A stretch of DNA of 64,000 nt from Geoanaerobacter sp964528055 (GTDB taxonomy: Bacteria; Desulfobacterota; Desulfuromonadia; Geobacterales; DSM-12255): assembly GCA_964528055.1 (NCBI GenBank), contig CAZGQM010000008.1, positions 1 through 64,000 of the forward strand. The letters run 5' to 3'. The position numbers and the translations under genes were made by a program. The notes under the pieces are model-generated. The model was not told where the DNA came from. It searched no databases and was given only the letters and a program-made list of their open reading frames with translations. Numbering within the stretch: the first letter of the stretch is position 1; each line of letters starts with the position of its first letter. Below, piece after piece: positions 52,425-60,648 of this stretch.

Positions 52425-52877
52425 TCAGTTTTCTGTAAGAACCCTCTCGTCGTATATTGCCTCGACACGTTTCTTGTGACTCAACTCAACATCCGCAAAA
52501 ACCTCCAGAGTCCTTTTCAACTGTGGGTCGTCTGTACCCTCTGCAGCAGCCTTGTACAGCTGGTATGCATTCTCTTCGGTCTTGATGGCAAACTGCAGAA
52601 TCTCGGGATAGGTCATATCAGGCTTCAATTCTATATCCACCAGATACTTGCTGATTCCGATATCGCGCACTTGACTGTACTTGTACTGTTCAGCCTTTGC
52701 AAGATCCATCTGACTGAAAACCTTCTTGTGCCCCATCTCCTCAACGACAAACTCTTCGAACATCTTACGGGCAGCTATGCTCGTAGTTTTTTGTGCAGCC
52801 TTCGTATAAAGCTGTACGGCTGTCTCCTCGCGCTGCACGGCAAATTTTATAACGTCCTCAAGTGTAACAAACCCCAT
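52425..52877 (-). CDS. ferritin-like diiron protein (rubrerythrin type, lacking rubredoxin domain)
   Basis: A 150-residue four-helix protein with two ferritin-like repeats: FAVQREETAVQLYTKAA ... FEEFVVEEMGHKKVF and FAIKTEENAYQLYKAAAEG ... LEVFADVELSHKKRVEAI. The Glu/His ligands of a rubrerythrin diiron site are present, but the C-terminal rubredoxin domain of the classic protein is missing. A separate 35-residue rubredoxin gene lies 46 bp upstream. Together they probably form a peroxide reductase for oxygen defence. Confidence 0.88.
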   Translation of the reverse strand: MGFVTLEDVIKFAVQREETAVQLYTKAAQKTTSIAARKMFEEFVVEEMGHKKVFSQMDLAKAEQYKYSQVRDIGISKYLVDIELKPDMTYPEILQFAIKTEENAYQLYKAAAEGTDDPQLKRTLEVFADVELSHKKRVEAIYDERVLTEN

Positions 52878-52923
52878 CCAATACCTCCAAAGATGACGAA
52901 TTCAGTATAGTCCAACGATTCCC

Positions 52924-53031
52924 CTACACCTCTTCAAAGCTCTCCGGTCCGGCTCCGCATTCAGGACAGACATCAGGGGGTTCAGGTCCTTCATGGATAT
53001 AATCACAGATTACGCAACGCCATTTTTTCAT
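52924..53031 (-). CDS. stand-alone minimal rubredoxin-like protein
   Basis: Only 35 residues: MKKWRCVICDYIHEG followed by VCPECG, giving two CxxC knuckles (Cys6/Cys9 and Cys22/Cys25) that bind one iron. Normal rubredoxins have about 52 residues; this length matches the C-terminal domain of rubrerythrin instead. ATG 53031 has GAGGAGG upstream. It is the first gene of a two-gene unit with the diiron protein, so electron transfer between the two is likely. Confidence 0.85.
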   Translation of the reverse strand: MKKWRCVICDYIHEGPEPPDVCPECGAGPESFEEV

Positions 53032-53157
53032 CTGCAGTTCCTCCTCGTGCGAATTTGTGGAAGCAGCGTTTTTGTCACAGCTTCCCGTCGATCTACAAAT
53101 ATACCTTACTCCCTGAAAAAGACCATTGTCAACCAATGGATACATTATAGAAACCGC

Positions 53158-54294
53158 CTAACCAGCAAGATATTTCTGTAGATCTGCAATCATATCGTCC
53201 GGATCCTCCAGCCCCACAGAAAGGCGGACCAGGGTATCGCTTATTCCCCTCGCTTCACGCTCTGATTGCGGCATGGCAGCATGGGACATCTTCGCAGGAT
53301 AGGAGAGGATAGACTCCACTCCACCGAGACTGACCGCAAAGGCAGCCAGATGAACCCCTTCCAGAAGGCGCTTGGTTATTTCATAGGATTCAAGCTCGAA
53401 GGAGAGGACCGCTCCTGGTCCTTCTGCCTGGTTGTTGTGTATTTCGTTTCCCGGATGTGACGAGAGGCCGGGATAATAGACCTTTTTGACCTGAGGCTGC
53501 CTTACTAGCCAGTCGGCAATCTTTATGGCACCTGTCTGGCTCTCCTCCATCCGTACCTTAAGGGTCTTCAGACCGCGCAGGGTCAGCCAGCAGTCCTGCG
53601 GCCCGAGAATCGCACCGAAAGCATTCTGGACAAAACCTATCCGCTTGGCTAGCTGCTGGTCGGCAACCACGGCAAAACCGCAGATCACATCGCTGTGGCC
53701 GTTTAAGAACTTGGTTCCGCTGTGCAGGACGATATCGCAGCCGAGTTCAAGCGGCCGCTGTAGGTAGGGAGTCATGAAAGTGTTGTCGACGATGGTGAGA
53801 ATCCCTTTGTCTTTGGCGATTTCCACTGCTCCGCGAAGGTCGATGATCTTCAACAATGGGTTGGATGGAGTCTCAAGGTAGAGCGCCTTTGTCTCGGGGC
53901 GTATCGCAGCTGTAATGGCATCTAGGTGCGTGGCATCAACGAAGGTTACGCTAAGACCCCACTGGCTGAAGAGCTTGGTCAGTACACGGAAGGCCCCGCC
54001 GTATACATCTTCGCAGACAACCAGATGGTCGCCGGGCGCAAACAGAAGAAGCGTTGATGAGATTGCTGCCATTCCCGAGCCAAACGCAAAAGCGTTACTT
54101 CCCCCTTCCAGGCGGGCTATGACATCCTCAAGGGCCTCCCGGGTCGGGTTGCCAGAGCGAGCGTAGTCATACCTGCCGAAATGGTCCACCGAATGCTGTG
54201 CAAAGGTTGAGGTCTGATAGACCGGAATGCTGAGCGCCCCGGTGGCAGGGTCAATGGCGTGGCTGCCATGGATGAGCTGGGTTGCAAATTTCAT
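53158..54294 (-). CDS. trans-sulfuration PLP enzyme, cystathionine gamma-lyase/synthase type
   Basis: A 378-residue fold-type I enzyme of the Cys/Met metabolism family. PLP features: YDYARSGNPTREALE (about 43-57), AFGSGMAAISSTLL, and the Schiff-base lysine in VLHSGTKFLNGHSD (about 201). It interconverts homocysteine and cysteine via cystathionine; synthase, gamma-lyase and beta-lyase cannot be separated with certainty. It overlaps its paralogue by 4 bp (ATGA), and both lie under the SAM-I riboswitch at 55508-55610. Confidence 0.9.
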   Translation of the reverse strand: MKFATQLIHGSHAIDPATGALSIPVYQTSTFAQHSVDHFGRYDYARSGNPTREALEDVIARLEGGSNAFAFGSGMAAISSTLLLFAPGDHLVVCEDVYGGAFRVLTKLFSQWGLSVTFVDATHLDAITAAIRPETKALYLETPSNPLLKIIDLRGAVEIAKDKGILTIVDNTFMTPYLQRPLELGCDIVLHSGTKFLNGHSDVICGFAVVADQQLAKRIGFVQNAFGAILGPQDCWLTLRGLKTLKVRMEESQTGAIKIADWLVRQPQVKKVYYPGLSSHPGNEIHNNQAEGPGAVLSFELESYEITKRLLEGVHLAAFAVSLGGVESILSYPAKMSHAAMPQSEREARGISDTLVRLSVGLEDPDDMIADLQKYLAG

Positions 54295-55439
54295 GCTGCC
54301 TCCTCTGCTGCAAATGCCTGGTCAAGATCTGAAATCAGATCTTTCACCTCCTCAATACCGACCGACAGCCTTAAGAGAACATTGTTTATACCCAGTTTCT
54401 TCCGCTTTTCCGGCTCGATATCGGCATGAGTCTGCACCTCGGGAAAGGTGATCAGGGTCTCTACTCCTCCAAGACTCTCGGCAAATGATATCAGCCTGGT
54501 TCTTAAGAGCAAGGGCTCCACCAGAGACGGATCAAGCACTTCGAAGGCAATCATGCCACCAAACCCCCTCCCCTGTCGCTTTAGCAATTCATGTCCCGGA
54601 TGACCAAGAAGCCCCGGATAGAAGACTCTCCTGACCTTGGGATGATTATGGAGCCACTCCGCAATAGCCTGGGCATTGGCCTGCTGGCGGTCGAGCCGGA
54701 CCGACAGGGTCTTCATCCCGCGAATGGTCAGCCAGGAATCCTGGGGACCGAGTACCGCACCGGCGGCGTTCTGGTGGAAGTAGACCTTTTCGGCCAGGAC
54801 CTGATCCTTGACAACTGCCAGGCCACAGACCGTGTCATTGTGGCCGGCCAGGTACTTGGTGCCGCTGTAGACCGTTATATCGGCACCCAGATCGAGCGGA
54901 CGGAGAAGGTACGGTGTCAGAAAGGTATTGTCCACGATGCAGAGCAGCCCATTATCCTTACAGAGAACGGAGAGTGCGGAAATGTCGGCAACCTTCAGGA
55001 GCGGGTTGGTGAGAGACTCAACAAAGAGCGCCCTGGTGTTGTGGCGGATCGCATCACTTACCGCTTCCGTGTCGCTAGTATCGACATAGGAGAACTCCAG
55101 GCCGTACTGGTGGAAGAGCTGCTCGAAGAGACGATAGGTACCGCCGTAGAGGTCCTCGGTAACAATGATATGCTCACCCTGCCTGAAGAGGAACAGCAGG
55201 CTTGCAATGGCAGCCATTCCCGAGGCGTAGGCGAAGCCCCGAACCCCGCCATCCAGCCGCGCAATACCCTCTTCCAGGGCCTGGCGTGTCGGGTTGCCGG
55301 AGCGGGAGTAGTCGTAGCCCGTGCTCTGTCCCAGTCCGGGATGACGAAAGGTTGCGGTCTGGTAGATTGGTACCGTCACTGCACCGGTCCGGCTATCCCA
55401 GTCGAGCCCTATCTGTACTGCCTGAGTTGCGATGTTCAT
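54291..55439 (-). CDS. trans-sulfuration PLP enzyme, cystathionine gamma-synthase type
   Basis: A 382-residue paralogue of the downstream gene. Shared motifs are YDYSRSGNPTRQALE, AYASGMAAIASLLFLF and TVYSGTKYLAGHND with the PLP lysine. It is the first gene after a SAM-I riboswitch, which points to methionine synthesis: probably the gamma-synthase joining an activated homoserine with cysteine, with the second gene acting as beta- or gamma-lyase. The assignment of the two roles is inference. ATG 55439 has GGAGG upstream. Confidence 0.9.
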   Translation of the reverse strand: MNIATQAVQIGLDWDSRTGAVTVPIYQTATFRHPGLGQSTGYDYSRSGNPTRQALEEGIARLDGGVRGFAYASGMAAIASLLFLFRQGEHIIVTEDLYGGTYRLFEQLFHQYGLEFSYVDTSDTEAVSDAIRHNTRALFVESLTNPLLKVADISALSVLCKDNGLLCIVDNTFLTPYLLRPLDLGADITVYSGTKYLAGHNDTVCGLAVVKDQVLAEKVYFHQNAAGAVLGPQDSWLTIRGMKTLSVRLDRQQANAQAIAEWLHNHPKVRRVFYPGLLGHPGHELLKRQGRGFGGMIAFEVLDPSLVEPLLLRTRLISFAESLGGVETLITFPEVQTHADIEPEKRKKLGINNVLLRLSVGIEEVKDLISDLDQAFAAEEAA

Positions 55440-55452
55440 GATTGACCTCCAA

Positions 55453-55488
55453 CAAAAATATCCCCTTCCGGGGTGCGGAAGGGGATAT
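55453..55488 (-). terminator. expression-platform terminator of the SAM-I riboswitch
   Basis: On the minus strand, ATATCCCCTTCC and GGAAGGGGATAT (arms 55477-55488 and 55458-55469) form a 12-bp stem followed by a T tract. It lies between the aptamer and the gene start, so SAM binding would favour termination. Confidence 0.85.
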
Positions 55489-55507
55489 CACGAGGATACT
55501 CACCGCT

Positions 55508-55610
55508 CCCTTATCTCCCGGAACCTTGCGGTTCCGCAGGAATTGGCACCGTCCCCTAAGGGTGGTTGCCGCGACGTCAAAGGGCCTGTCCCTCAATCGC
55601 TCTGGATAAG
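55508..55610 (-). promoter_or_regulatory. SAM-I (S-box) riboswitch
   Basis: The leader contains all S-box landmarks in order: CTTATCCAGAG, GAGGGACAGGCCC, GACG...CGGCAACC, GGTGCCAATTCC and the closing AGATAAG that pairs with CTTATC. Core kink-turn and pseudoknot segments are conserved. The downstream terminator at 55453-55488 makes it a transcriptional off-switch for the two trans-sulfuration genes when SAM is abundant. Confidence 0.93.
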
Positions 55611-55612
55611 AA

Positions 55613-55935
55613 ATCGTCTATCTATTAGGTTGTCACTTCGTGCGCAAAAAATGCCGGCACAAAGCATGCTTTATTCTTTACCGTATTGGTTGGACAATGT
55701 CAAAAGTTTTTTTGCGTCATTTCCCCTCCCAACGTTTAACCGGTTGAACCAAGAGGAGGAACAAGGTCGTCACCACCCCTGAAGATAGAATATATGAACC
55801 TATACGTTCATTCATGACCAAAGGCAAATTTCTCTCATCTACTTAAGGTCCATAAACTACCCGGGATTATCATATTTTCATCCCCGGTTTTTTGCCGACA
55901 TTGACGCCGACGACAGGATTGAGTATGCTCCCACA
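55613..55935. other. intergenic region between riboswitch and YkgJ-like gene
   Basis: About 320 bp without a gene. It must hold the promoter of the methionine operon and that of the divergent YkgJ-like gene. A stem CCGGG...CCCGG followed by TTTTTT at 55864-55896 looks like a plus-strand terminator or attenuator before the YkgJ-like gene. No other structure was recognised. Confidence 0.45.
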
Positions 55936-56271
55936 ATGGACAATGAGAAACTAGAGAGCACGAACTGGGAAGAACTCTGCCATCAGTGCGGTACCTGCTG
56001 TTTTGAGAAGCTGGAAGACGATTCCGGAACCGTCTTTTTCACCTCCACCCCCTGCCGTTACCTTGACATCACTACCCGCCGCTGCAAAGTGTACGAACGC
56101 CGCTTTACTATCAACCCCGATTGCATACAGCTCTCGCCCGCATTGGTTAAGAATCTCAACTGGCTTCATGACGACTGCGGCTATCGCCGTGCAATGGGAA
56201 TAGAGCGCAGACCGGGGCGATGTAAAAAGACTAAACAAAAGACTACCCAAGGATATCAATACCATGACTGA
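55936..56271 (+). CDS. YkgJ/YcgN family cysteine-cluster protein
   Basis: A 111-residue soluble protein with CHQCGTCC, CRYLDI, RRCKVY, DCIQL and DCGY, the Cys pattern of the YkgJ family that binds Fe-S or zinc. Function is unknown; the family has been proposed as an Fe-S oxidoreductase. The gene overlaps the next by 8 bp and forms an operon with the DUF6178 and rmuC genes. Confidence 0.85.
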   Translation: MDNEKLESTNWEELCHQCGTCCFEKLEDDSGTVFFTSTPCRYLDITTRRCKVYERRFTINPDCIQLSPALVKNLNWLHDDCGYRRAMGIERRPGRCKKTKQKTTQGYQYHD

Positions 56272-57547
56272 TGCAGATTCAAGGCCCGCCCACCCTAACC
56301 TCACCATAATCCAGGGGAAAAAGATCGATGCGCACAAATTCGTACAGCTCCCCGCTGCTGAAAAACTGGGACATCTGCGAAATGTATCAACCGAGCGCCG
56401 TCTTGAACTGATAGTTGAAGACCCCGATTCCAAGCGACTCATCAGGGCCTTTTCCCCGCAGGAGTTCTACCTGATGGTCAAGGAGACCGGGGAGACCGAT
56501 GCCGGTTTACTTCTGGGTAACGGCTCCACCAGCCAGATTCAGTTCTGCCTCGATCTGGAACTCTGGGACAAATGGGAATTCAACATCGAGCAGGCCATTC
56601 ACTGGCTCGAACAGCTCCTCTCCAGCGGTGAGGATGACCTGATAGCGATGCTGAGACGTCTCGACCCTGAACTCATTCTGCTCATACTCATGGAAGAGAT
56701 TGAGGTCGGAGGTGGAGCAGGCGAGCTGGCAACCGATTCGGAGCGATTGGGCGACTGGGATCATACCTTCGACAGCATCTACTACATCACCTTCCGCAAG
56801 AGCGAGCATTCCCGGCTGATAGGCACCCTGCTCGATATCATGTACCGTAAGGATCAGCCCCTCTATTACTCCCTCATGGAGGATTGCCACGCATCTCTCA
56901 GGCTTGAACTGGAAGATATCTGCTATCAGTTCAGATGCGGACGACTGGCTGATCTTGGTTTCCCGGAATATGATTACGCAATCGAGATCTTCGTCCCTAT
57001 CATGCCGGACGCATATGCGCCGGGCGAGGAAAAGTCCTCCATTGCCCCATCAGAGGTAGATGCAATCATGCTTCCCCCTCCCGCAAGCGATGATACCCTG
57101 CTCACCAGAGCGCTTACAGATGGTATGACCGATGCCGTGCAACAGGAGCTGAGCGCCCTTCTCAACTGTGCCATCATAGCGGAGCGGGGAACCGGCCCAG
57201 ACGAGGATGCCATCCGCTCAGTCACACAGCGGGTCTACGGCTGGCTGAACATCGCCCTGGAGCACCTCTCCGGTAACGACGCCGCCAAGGCCACAGAAAT
57301 CATCAGGAAAGAACACCTCAAACGTCTTTTCAGGCTCGGTTGCGGAATAGTAGAGGAGGTCGCACGGGCATCAAGAACCATCAAGAGTGACGATTATGCG
57401 ACAGGCAAGGCACTACGCGGATTGATAGCCAAGCGGCCCCGTTTCTACAGAGGTCTCGACCCCGACCATAGCGACGGCTACCGTGAATTCTCTTCCATGG
57501 GCGACATACGCCTGATGAGGGAGTTCCTCTCACTAGTGAAAGGGTGA
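56264..57547 (+). CDS. DUF6178 family protein
   Basis: A 427-residue cytoplasmic protein, mainly helical, resembling the DUF6178 proteins seen in Geobacter-type genomes. Conserved stretches include FSPQEFYLMVKETG, LWDKWEFNIEQAIHWLEQLL and FRLGCGIVEEVA. No catalytic motif is visible. It is located between a Cys-cluster gene and rmuC, with spacings of -8 and +10 bp, so it is part of one operon. Confidence 0.78.
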   Translation: MTDADSRPAHPNLTIIQGKKIDAHKFVQLPAAEKLGHLRNVSTERRLELIVEDPDSKRLIRAFSPQEFYLMVKETGETDAGLLLGNGSTSQIQFCLDLELWDKWEFNIEQAIHWLEQLLSSGEDDLIAMLRRLDPELILLILMEEIEVGGGAGELATDSERLGDWDHTFDSIYYITFRKSEHSRLIGTLLDIMYRKDQPLYYSLMEDCHASLRLELEDICYQFRCGRLADLGFPEYDYAIEIFVPIMPDAYAPGEEKSSIAPSEVDAIMLPPPASDDTLLTRALTDGMTDAVQQELSALLNCAIIAERGTGPDEDAIRSVTQRVYGWLNIALEHLSGNDAAKATEIIRKEHLKRLFRLGCGIVEEVARASRTIKSDDYATGKALRGLIAKRPRFYRGLDPDHSDGYREFSSMGDIRLMREFLSLVKG

Positions 57548-57557
57548 GGTTTATTCC

Positions 57558-58850
57558 ATGTCAGAGCTGCTCATACTGGCTGCAGCCCTTATTGCCGGAG
57601 GCATAATCGGCTGGCTCCTTGCCGCAAACCGCCTCACGAGCCTTCATGAACGGATGCGGGCAGGACTTGAGGTTGAGGTTGCGCGGCTTACGGAGCGCCT
57701 TCTGGGAGAGAGACAATCCACCGAAGAGAAGCTGGCAGTGGTAAACGAGGCCCAGACCAAGCTCTCCGACGCCTTTCAGGCCCTATCGGCCCAGGCACTG
57801 CGGAGCAACAACCAGGCCTTCCTCGATCTGGCCAAGGCTACCATGGAGAAATTCCAGGAAGGTGCGAGAGGAGATCTGGAGCTTCGGCGCAGGGCCATTG
57901 ACGAAATGGTCCGACCTATGCGCGAATCCCTTGAAAAGGTTGACCAGAAGATCGGCGAACTGGAAAAGGTCCGCGCCACCGCCTTTGATACCCTAGCGGA
58001 GCAGCTGCGGACAATGGCTGCAGGCCAGTCACAGCTTCAGGGGGAAACCGCCCGCCTGGTCAAGGCCCTCAGGGCTCCAACGGTTCGCGGCAGATGGGGC
58101 GAGATACAGTTGAAGCGTGTGGTTGAGATTGCCGGCATGGTCAATTACTGCGACTTCGTCGAACAGGAGAGCAGTGAAGGGCCAGACGGTAGGCTCCGGC
58201 CCGATATGGTGGTCAAACTCCCGAGTGGCCGAAATATCGTGGTTGACGCCAAGGCGCCCCTCATGGCCTACCTGGAGGCCCTTGAGACAACCGATGAAGA
58301 TCAGCGTCTCCGCCACCTTCAGGACCACGCCAAACAGATCCGCACCCACCTCACCAAACTCAGCGCCAAGGCATACTGGGACCAGTTTCAGCCGACCCCG
58401 GAATTCGTCGTCCTCTTCCTCCCCGGTGAGACATTTTTCAGCGCCGCACTGGAACAGGACCCGTCACTGATCGAGTTCGGAGTGGAACAGAGGGTGATCC
58501 TCTCCACCCCCACCACCCTGATTGCCCTGCTACGTGCCGTAGCCTACGGCTGGCGCCAGGAGCAGCTCACCGAAAATGCCCAGGCTATCAGCGAACTAGG
58601 AAGAAGCCTTTACGACAGGCTTGCCCTTATGGCCGGTCACTTCTCCGAACTCCGCAAGGGGCTGGAGCGAGCCGTTGACTCCTACAACAAGGCAATCGGA
58701 TCGCTAGAAACTCGTGTACTTGTCTCTGCAAGACGTTTTAAAGAGTTGGGCGCCGCAACCGACAAGAATATCGACGACCTGCCAGCCATAGATAGCGTTC
58801 CTCGTACGTTGCATGCAGGGGAACCACCGGCCACAGAGCCCCCCCCATAG
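57558..58850 (+). CDS. rmuC: DNA recombination protein RmuC
   Basis: A 430-residue protein that limits inversion at short repeats in E. coli. N-terminal TM anchor (LLILAAALIAGGIIGWLLAA), a long coiled coil (25-170) and the RmuC nuclease-like core (about 175-370) with VRGRWGEIQLKRVVEIAGM, DMVVKLPSGRNIVVDAKAPLMAYLEAL and FVVLFLPGETFFSAAL. The DxK pattern (VVDAKAP) fits a PD-(D/E)xK-like site. Length is typical. Confidence 0.93.
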   Translation: MSELLILAAALIAGGIIGWLLAANRLTSLHERMRAGLEVEVARLTERLLGERQSTEEKLAVVNEAQTKLSDAFQALSAQALRSNNQAFLDLAKATMEKFQEGARGDLELRRRAIDEMVRPMRESLEKVDQKIGELEKVRATAFDTLAEQLRTMAAGQSQLQGETARLVKALRAPTVRGRWGEIQLKRVVEIAGMVNYCDFVEQESSEGPDGRLRPDMVVKLPSGRNIVVDAKAPLMAYLEALETTDEDQRLRHLQDHAKQIRTHLTKLSAKAYWDQFQPTPEFVVLFLPGETFFSAALEQDPSLIEFGVEQRVILSTPTTLIALLRAVAYGWRQEQLTENAQAISELGRSLYDRLALMAGHFSELRKGLERAVDSYNKAIGSLETRVLVSARRFKELGAATDKNIDDLPAIDSVPRTLHAGEPPATEPPP

Positions 58851-58944
58851 GACTTTTTTGCATGCAAAATTCGTAACGCCACTGTACAAGCGGAAAACTT
58901 TTTGGTATTCTCTGCTTCATCCACAACGAAGGAGGCAATTGATC

Positions 58945-59097
58945 ATGGCTGAAGAAGAATGCGGAATGGGCACTGGAATGGCTCTCCTGTCGTTTCTGGT
59001 AGGGGCTGCCATTGGGAGCAGCTTGGTGCTGCTTTTAAAACAGAGCGAGACGGAAAACGACGACAGCTCAAAGGATGAAGGCCCTCTCTTTATCTGA
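58945..59097 (+). CDS. small single-TM protein (YtxH-like)
   Basis: A 50-residue protein: MAEEECGMGTGMALLSFLVG leads into a glycine-rich membrane helix (GAAIGSSLVLLLK) and then an acidic tail. ATG 58945 has GGAGG upstream. Such proteins of the YtxH type are common stress-linked membrane peptides, but the assignment rests on layout only. Confidence 0.65.
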   Translation: MAEEECGMGTGMALLSFLVGAAIGSSLVLLLKQSETENDDSSKDEGPLFI

Positions 59098-59184
59098 AAG
59101 CTTACAGAAGATCCGGGAGGCGACCAGTAGGACTTTTTTTCTTGCAACAGATCACGTTAAATGGTAAAAAAATTATTCTTAAAT

Positions 59185-59271
59185 GCCGAAGTGGTGGAAT
59201 TGGTAGACACGCAAGATTCAGGTTCTTGTGCTCGCAAGGGTGTGCTGGTTCGAGTCCAGTCTTCGGCACCA
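59185..59271 (+). tRNA. tRNA-Leu (anticodon CAG)
   Basis: An 87-base type II tRNA. The acceptor stem GCCGAAG pairs with CTTCGGC; the D-arm contains GGTAGAC; the anticodon loop TTCAGGT gives CAG at 59219-59221; a long variable arm (TGCTCGCAAGGGTG) identifies Leu; the T-arm is GGTTCGAGTCC. The CCA end is encoded (59269-59271). Confidence 0.95.
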
Positions 59272-59283
59272 ATGCAACAGAAT

Positions 59284-59323
59284 AAGCTTCCTATCTTTCT
59301 GAGATTTGGGAGCTTTTCTTTTT
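59284..59323 (+). terminator. intrinsic terminator of tRNA-Leu
   Basis: AAGCTTCC...GGGAGCTT forms a stem with inner TATCT/AGAT pairing, followed by TTTTCTTTTT. It begins 13 bases after the CCA end. Confidence 0.7.
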
Positions 59324-59390
59324 ACTCCTCATCTCATTTCCCTCAGTTTTCATAGGTTGTCCCGAAACTTTGCCACACAAGGGAAACGCT

Positions 59391-59541
59391 ATGACCATTC
59401 CTAACCTGTACCAGATTCCAAGACATATCTTACTTCAGGACTCGCATTCCCTTTGACTTGCGCCTATGGTTCAAGGCCAAGAGGACTTCAGATCTCGGGG
59501 TGAAGGTCAAACAGCTATGGTATCTCAGCGTATCGACCTAG
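59391..59541 (+). pseudogene. N-terminal remnant of a phage-type integrase next to tRNA-Leu
   Basis: ATG 59391 has AAGGGAAA upstream and opens MTIPNLYQ, a common start of DUF6538-type tyrosine integrases. After one frameshift the reading continues as YFRTRIPFDLRLWFKAK, which matches the conserved YYFR.RIP.DLR segment, and ends at TAG 59541. The catalytic domain is lost. Its place just downstream of a tRNA gene fits a genomic island that once inserted there and has been deleted. Confidence 0.6.
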
Positions 59542-59583
59542 GTCATTTGTCCAGGATGGCCTGTTGTCCCTCTCCGATGCTTC

Positions 59584-60210
59584 TCATTTGGAGCTCTTGC
59601 AGAGTGATGAATTCATAAGCTCTCCTTCTATTTTTGCAAATTCCTCTGGGGTGTTTATGTTAAGAAACGCCCTTCCATCCCTGTCGAACCTGGCAAGTTC
59701 TTCATACGGAACGTATCTTACTCTAACCTGTGGATAATATGAGTAGGCACAGCAGTCACCGCTATCCAGAAGAGTCCTGATCGGCCCAAGGCAGCTTTTT
59801 GCGTAGAGCGCAAAGAGCGGCTCGTAACCGTTGATGTTGGTTGGAACAACCGCATCGTAGCCGTTTCTGAGAGTGCAGAGATAGCGGAGAACCTCAGAGT
59901 TCGGGCAGGGGAGGTCGCAGGACGCAACAAAAATGTATTCCGTCTCTGCGTTATGAAGGCCGGTATAGAGCCCTCCCAGTGCACTGCCTGGGTAAATGTC
60001 CGGCATAACCGGGAGGCAATAATCGGCAAAGCGCTCCTCACGATCTCCCGCTAGGACAACTTGCACGAAACACTCTCTGAACAGAGCCATGACCCGTTCG
60101 ATAATGGGCCGGCCTTCTACCTTCATGAACGCCTTGTCTTGTCCCATGCGGCGGCTCTTTCCGCCGACCAGGATAACACCGGTTATGTCATGTGCTAGAT
60201 CTTCGTGCAT
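59584..60210 (-). CDS. mobA: molybdenum cofactor guanylyltransferase
   Basis: A 208-residue MobA that adds GMP to Mo-molybdopterin, making MGD for molybdoenzymes. The nucleotide loop reads ILVGGKSRRMGQDKAF (13-28), followed by VVLAGDREERF and DLPCPNSEVL (Mg-binding Asp). The gene is 34 bp downstream of arsD on the same strand, so it may be co-transcribed with the arsenic genes. No molybdoenzyme such as arsenate reductase Arr is visible, so the link is inferred. Confidence 0.92.
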   Translation of the reverse strand: MHEDLAHDITGVILVGGKSRRMGQDKAFMKVEGRPIIERVMALFRECFVQVVLAGDREERFADYCLPVMPDIYPGSALGGLYTGLHNAETEYIFVASCDLPCPNSEVLRYLCTLRNGYDAVVPTNINGYEPLFALYAKSCLGPIRTLLDSGDCCAYSYYPQVRVRYVPYEELARFDRDGRAFLNINTPEEFAKIEGELMNSSLCKSSK

Positions 60211-60244
60211 GGGTTCTCATATGGCAGATGCTATGTACTTCGAT

Positions 60245-60619
60245 TCAGCAGCACCCTTTCGGGCCGCAACCGCAACCGGATTTCTTTTTCTCCGCGAATG
60301 CCACATCAACCCCGTCGCGCCCCAGTATTGCCTGAAGCTGCTCGTTGCCCGGATATCGCCCCTTGCTGACCAGTTCCCCATCGACAAAGGTGAGCGGGAG
60401 AGACTCCGGTCCGTCACTTTTCAGCAGTTCTGCTACGGTACTGTTGGCTACAAAAGCCTGCGGGTCAGCTGAGAGTCCGTAGCGAACTACTTGCACTTCC
60501 GGAGCCTGCTTTTGCATTTGGCGGATTGCTTCCTGAATGCGAACCAGTTCCGGATCGACGCCCGGGCCACAGACGCCTGTTGAACAGCACATGGCCGGGT
60601 CATAGATTTCGATCTTCAT
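60245..60619 (-). CDS. arsD: arsenite metallochaperone ArsD
   Basis: A 124-residue chaperone that passes As(III) to ArsA. The metal site is MCCSTGVCG with Cys11, Cys12 and Cys17, matching the family triad Cys12/Cys13/Cys18. The tail has extra vicinal cysteines (CGCGPKGCC), which are common in ArsD. ATG 60619 is 29 bp after the arsA stop. Confidence 0.95.
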   Translation of the reverse strand: MKIEIYDPAMCCSTGVCGPGVDPELVRIQEAIRQMQKQAPEVQVVRYGLSADPQAFVANSTVAELLKSDGPESLPLTFVDGELVSKGRYPGNEQLQAILGRDGVDVAFAEKKKSGCGCGPKGCC

Positions 60620-60648
60620 GATGTATCTCCTCTTGATTATTTTCGTGT

